DNA from: Eubacteriales Family XIII. Incertae Sedis bacterium
GTDB lineage: Bacteria; Bacillota; Clostridia; Peptostreptococcales; Anaerovoracaceae
Assembly: GCA_031277015.1 (NCBI GenBank)
Contig: JAISLZ010000053.1
Coordinates: forward strand, 1-54,054
Direction: 5' to 3'
Length of the DNA: 54,054 nt
Position numbers and translations under genes: made by a program. Shown in pieces: positions 51,160-54,054 of the stretch; the first letter of the stretch is position 1; every line of letters begins with the position of its first letter. The notes under the pieces are model-generated. The model searched no databases. It was not told where the DNA came from and worked only from the letters and a program-made list of their open reading frames with translations.

Positions 51160-51597
51160 TATGACGCACTGGATAACCGTATCTCCCGCCGCGAAGACGC
51201 CGAAACCACCACGTACGCCTATGACTCCCTGAACTCGAACAACCTGTTCATGAGCACGGACAGCGAAGGAGCGAATACCTACTATATCTACGGCATAGGG
51301 CTCATCGGGAGCGAGACGCCTGACGGAGACTATCACACCTATCACTTCGATCTCAGGGGCTCGACCACTCACATCACCGATATGGCCGGCGAGGTGACGG
51401 ACACCTTTACCTACAGCTCCTACGGCAAGCTGATAGCCCACACCGGGGCGGTCGACGCGATCTTCCAGTTCAACGGCCAGTACGGCGTCATCAGCGACGG
51501 GGACGGACTGCTCAACATGAGGGTGTGCTACTACACCCCGGATGTTGGAACCACCGGAAATCGAGGCTACTTTTTATTTCGCCGGGAAAGAGTTTGA
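51160..51597 (+). pseudogene. RHS-repeat protein fragment (core-end remnant)
   Basis: An internal piece of an RHS polymorphic-toxin protein: YDALDNRISRREDAETTTYAYDSLN, 'YYIYGIGLIGSETPDGDYHTYHFDLRGSTTHITDMAGEVTDTFTYSSYGKLIAHTG' and FQFNGQYGVISDGDGLLNMRVCYYTP. These are the repeat and the start of the conserved core; the usual RxYxPxxGRFxxxDP end is broken after YYTPDVG, and no N-terminus or toxin tip remains. The frame continues about 18 unrelated codons to 51597. It lacks a plausible start or ribosome site. It lies in an AT-richer stretch, 51005-52040, between smc and the cyclo-ligase, consistent with insertion and decay. RHS proteins can be carried by injection systems, but no link is shown. 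Confidence 0.8.
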
Positions 51598-51606
51598 TCT
51601 TGACTT

Positions 51607-51807
51607 GTGACGACTTTCCCGACGCGGTACAGCAGGATCGATCTCATCAACGCCTTCTGCTCAGAGCACGGTTTGAGTACATCTTTAGAGATCGTAGTAA
51701 AGTCCTTATCGTCAAACCCTCCGGCGCTTTATATGGGCAGCGACATCATCTTGTTTCTTGAGAGGCTCCAGGCAGACTTTAGGATTGATCCCAATCTATG
51801 TAGATAA
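51607..51807 (+). CDS. short hypothetical ORF in the RHS islet, possibly an immunity-gene remnant
   Basis: A 66-residue frame from GTG 51607: 'YSRIDLINAFCSEHGLSTSLEIVVKSL' and 'MGSDIILFLERLQADFRIDPN'. The pattern helix-loop-'D...fLe.l...F.id' faintly recalls DUF1493-like acyl-carrier-shaped proteins seen beside RHS toxins. No clear ribosome site. The bases after it contain another short open stretch (RVTKQEYEKIAEAAR, ending near 51886) in a different frame, so this may be the start of a frameshifted gene. Bases 51890-52040 show nothing I can support. Confidence 0.35.
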   Translation: MTTFPTRYSRIDLINAFCSEHGLSTSLEIVVKSLSSNPPALYMGSDIILFLERLQADFRIDPNLCR

Positions 51808-52044
51808 AGGGATTTTCGTGATGAAGAATTAGATTAGACGCGTAACAAAGCAGGAGTATGAGAAAATTGCCGAGGCTGCGAGATAAAGCCCTTCGATGGT
51901 GCTTTTCTCTAATGGATGATGATGAAAAGCTTGCAATTTACTAATACGAAGTATATGCTTCTAATTCAGGTTGAAATCAACATCTGTACATAAGGAAAGT
52001 AGGTTACATACCGATCAAGTAACATATTTCAGGAGTAGAACCAT

Positions 52045-52182
52045 ATGAGGATAAATGTCTTTTTCGCTCAACAACTAAGGGACGCGGTCGTCGTTGACTC
52101 GGATATCATCGGCATACCCGATAGTTTGGCAGACCGCCTTGAATCTATAGTGAAATCTTTTTTCAAATGGATCCATGTCTGA
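52045..52182 (+). CDS. small 45-residue protein coupled to the cyclo-ligase gene
   Basis: An ORF from ATG 52045, with AGGAG eight bases upstream, to TGA 52180-52182: MRINVFFAQQLRDAVVVDSD, then a helix 'IPDSLADRLESIVKSFFKWI'. Its last codons overlap the ATG of the 5-formyl-THF cyclo-ligase (52175) by eight bases, typical of translational coupling. I do not recognise a family. It may be a true small protein or the surviving end of an RHS-islet immunity gene now used as a translational leader. The good ribosome site and overlap favour real translation. Confidence 0.5.
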   Translation: MRINVFFAQQLRDAVVVDSDIIGIPDSLADRLESIVKSFFKWIHV

Positions 52183-52756
52183 GAAATCGGGATTCAGGAA
52201 AAAGATGATTGAGAGGCGCGGCTCCATAGATGCTGCCGTCCGTGCTGAGGCGGGTCAGAACATCCTGGCCGCTGTCAAATCAATCTCCGAATACCTGGCG
52301 GCATCGGTGATCTTTTGCTACGTGAGCACGGCGGACGAGCCCGATACGCGCGCCCTGATCAAATATTCGCTGATACAGAGCAAACGCGTATGCGTGCCGT
52401 TATGCCTGCCTGAGGGGAACATGCAGGTGCGTGAGATAATCGGACTGGATGACCTTCAGGTCGGCAAGTACGATATCTCGGAGCCGAAACCATCCTGCCC
52501 TCTTGTCCTGCCGGAAGATATAGACTTGATTGTTGTCCCATGCGTGTGCTGTGACAAGGACGGGTACAGGCTTGGCTACGGCGGCGGTTTTTACGACCGA
52601 TGGCTAGAGAAGCGGCGCGCGCCCGCGGCCGTCCTCTGCTACGAAAGCATGATGGTACCATCCGTCCCACGTGAGCCGCATGACCAGCGCGCGGATATAC
52701 TGATAACGGACAGGCGAATCACCGTCAACAGCGGACCTTTCGCCATGCGTGCTTGA
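52175..52756 (+). CDS. 5-formyltetrahydrofolate cyclo-ligase
   Basis: A 193-residue enzyme that uses ATP to turn 5-formyl-THF back into 5,10-methenyl-THF, feeding the same pool as fhs, fchA and folD. Seen: an N-terminal basic helix (GFRKKMIERRGS), VIFCYVSTADEPDTRALI, VCVPLCLPEGNM, 'LIVVPCVCCDKDGYRLGYGGGFYDRWLE' with the family signature GYRLGYGGGFYDR, and 'PHDQRADILITDRRIT'. Length is normal. It has no free-standing ribosome site; it overlaps the small ORF upstream. The gene ends 27 bases before a convergent transporter. Confidence 0.95.
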   Translation: MSEKSGFRKKMIERRGSIDAAVRAEAGQNILAAVKSISEYLAASVIFCYVSTADEPDTRALIKYSLIQSKRVCVPLCLPEGNMQVREIIGLDDLQVGKYDISEPKPSCPLVLPEDIDLIVVPCVCCDKDGYRLGYGGGFYDRWLEKRRAPAAVLCYESMMVPSVPREPHDQRADILITDRRITVNSGPFAMRA

Positions 52757-52760
52757 CGCG

Positions 52761-52778
52761 ACAGGGGCAATGGCCTGT
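52761..52778. terminator. weak bidirectional hairpin between convergent genes
   Basis: ACAGG (52761-52765) pairs with CCTGT (52774-52778) around an eight-base loop, midway between the convergent stops at 52756 and 52784. The stem is short and has no clear T-tract, so it is only a weak candidate. Confidence 0.25.
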
Positions 52779-52783
52779 TCCCT

Positions 52784-54052
52784 TCACTCTTTCCCTAGCG
52801 GCAGGCGTTTCATCAGGGCCCTCATGATGTCGCCGCGGCTGATCGTACCGATGAGGGCGCCGTCCTGAACCACGGGCAGTTTGCTCAATTTCCGTTCGTA
52901 TATCAGCCTGCAAACCTCACGCAGCGCCATGGTTCTCGGCACGGTTATGATGTGCTTTGACGCTATCTCCATCACATTCTTCCGCAGGAGATGTTTGGCT
53001 TTTTCCTGAAAGCTCTCCGTATCGGGCAGTATCATAGAGTATGATTCTATGTCAAAATGCACGTCCTGCTTCTCCATATACCGCAGGACGTCGCCATCGG
53101 AGACGAACCCGACGATGCGCCTCTCATCGTCTATGACGGGCAGGCCGCTCGTGCGGCAGTCGATGAATTTTTTGACGGTCTGCTCTAGCGTGTCGCCATT
53201 GGAAACCGTGTAAGGGTCTGTTTTCATTACCTCGTCCAACTCGAACGCTTCCTCTTCGGCAGACAAAACGGCCTTGGCATCAGCCCTGCCCCTGACCTTG
53301 ACGATGGTTATGACGAGGGCGACGAACCCTATTGCGGCGCTCAGCCAGAAGGTCGCGCGGATGCCCAACATCTGCGACTGCAACCCTCCGCTATCAGCGG
53401 AAAACGAGGATACGAGTGACATAACCGATATCATGATCGCCGTGGACAGCGTAGCCGCGATCTGGCGCAATGTGCTCGACAGGGCATTGCTGTGGTGCAG
53501 GATGTCGTCGTCCAAGCTTTCTATAGACCAAAGCGTTATAGGCGTATTGGCTAGCATGAGCCCGGCGGAACGCACGGCAAAGCTCACTACTATGAACGTT
53601 ACTGTAGTGCGAAAATCAAACAGGATCATCCCCGCCGAACCTAGCGTCACGAGCAGGGCGCCCACGATGGCGACATAGCGCGCGCCGAAACGGTCGTGCA
53701 TTTTGCCCGCAAAATAGCCGAACACGGCACCCAGGACAGCGCCTGGCATCATAGCCGCGCCCGTCACCGTGGCAGACATGCCGCGCACCGTCTGGATATA
53801 TATCGGCAAAGTGATGCCGGCCGCCACTAGGGATGCCTGTATCAGCATCAGGATAGCCGTCCCGACGGCGAATCGCTTGTTCGACAGGATGCGGATCTGA
53901 AGGAAGGGCTGCTCCAGTTTGAGCTGGCGCCGCGCGAATATGAACAGTGTGGCCACCCCCGCTGCGCTAAGGGCGGCGGCGACGGGCATAGTGGCTGTAT
54001 TCCCAAACATCGAAAAACTGTACAGCAGGCAGAACAGCCCAAGTGAGGACAG
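52784..54052 (-). CDS. DHA2-like MFS transporter fused to a C-terminal CBS pair (5' truncated)
   Basis: The frame runs off the right edge; the last 423 residues are seen. The first 255 or so hold about seven membrane segments of the EmrB/QacA (14-helix) type, with FARRQLKLEQPFLQIRILSNKRF, 'LPIYIQTVRGMSATVTGAAMMPGAVLGAVFGYFAGKMHDRFGARY' (motif A-like/C-like glycines) and 'HSNALSSTLRQIAATLSTAIM'. Then come an acidic linker and two CBS motifs: VMKTDPYTVSNGDTLEQTVKKFIDCRTSGLPVIDDERRIVGFVSDGD and 'NVMEIASKHIITVPRTMALREVCRLIYERKLSKLPVV...GTISRGDIM'. CBS pairs bind adenine nucleotides or S-adenosylmethionine, so transport may be gated by energy state; such a fusion is uncommon in MFS. The substrate cannot be told. 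Confidence 0.88.
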   Translation of the reverse strand: MSSLGLFCLLYSFSMFGNTATMPVAAALSAAGVATLFIFARRQLKLEQPFLQIRILSNKRFAVGTAILMLIQASLVAAGITLPIYIQTVRGMSATVTGAAMMPGAVLGAVFGYFAGKMHDRFGARYVAIVGALLVTLGSAGMILFDFRTTVTFIVVSFAVRSAGLMLANTPITLWSIESLDDDILHHSNALSSTLRQIAATLSTAIMISVMSLVSSFSADSGGLQSQMLGIRATFWLSAAIGFVALVITIVKVRGRADAKAVLSAEEEAFELDEVMKTDPYTVSNGDTLEQTVKKFIDCRTSGLPVIDDERRIVGFVSDGDVLRYMEKQDVHFDIESYSMILPDTESFQEKAKHLLRKNVMEIASKHIITVPRTMALREVCRLIYERKLSKLPVVQDGALIGTISRGDIMRALMKRLPLGKE

Positions 54053-54054
54053 TA

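Noticed and set aside
1-54054. tRNA, rRNA, CRISPR arrays, intact insertion sequences
   Set aside because: No T-loop-like tRNA signature, regularly spaced repeats or transposase was found when reading the gaps; short or diverged elements could be missed by eye.

Overview
The window looks like chromosome from a strictly anaerobic, Gram-positive-type bacterium, most likely of the class Clostridia; Synergistota is an alternative I cannot exclude. Grounds: a folate-dependent one-carbon block (fhs-fchA-folD), an oxygen-reducing flavodiiron protein, an AddA-type nuclease-helicase, plsX-rnc-smc in Firmicute order, strong AGGAGG-type ribosome sites, many GTG/TTG starts, extended -10 promoters and a lipobox protein. 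The DNA is moderately GC-rich, so most antisense reading frames are shadows. No tRNA, rRNA, CRISPR array or intact insertion sequence was seen.

Positions 1-14338 hold the distal part of a contractile injection system (CIS, phage-tail-like): two small tail-assembly proteins, an inner-tube protein, a 907-residue protein of unknown role with a 98-residue tandem repeat, two paralogous tube-baseplate adaptors, the gpD/VgrG-like hub, the gpV-like spike, a gp25-like wedge, two J-like baseplate proteins, a gpI-like protein and a PAAR-like tip. Sheath, AAA+ ATPase and cap are absent and probably lie to the left. No integrase, capsid or packaging gene is visible, so this is a tail-only particle rather than an evident prophage.

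Positions 14388-20020 hold a four-gene partner-switching module with its own extended -10 promoter: a STAS antagonist, a MATE-type membrane protein fused to an RsbW-like kinase domain, a two-part GNAT protein, and a Cache-HAMP-PP2C(SpoIIE)-kinase receptor. Its position right behind the injection system makes it the most interesting candidate system here; the functional link is inference.

Positions 20021-30729 are housekeeping and envelope genes: a structured intergenic RNA candidate, flavodiiron protein and HI0933-like flavoprotein, a membrane-anchored lysozyme on the minus strand, gpmI-addA, and a secreted beta-sandwich protein. Positions 30730-36159 hold a long structured leader with a terminator, then fhs-fchA-folD-larB-larC. 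FolD lacks two residues needed for cyclohydrolase chemistry, which FchA can supply, and LarC lacks its C-terminal domain.

Positions 36160-51004 run lipoprotein, valS-folC-lipid kinase, a GNAT, a KaiC-like/pyruvate-phosphate-dikinase-like fusion, plsX-rnc-smc. Positions 51005-52174 are a decayed RHS islet. The window closes with a small ORF coupled to 5-formyl-THF cyclo-ligase, and a convergent MFS-CBS fusion cut by the right edge.
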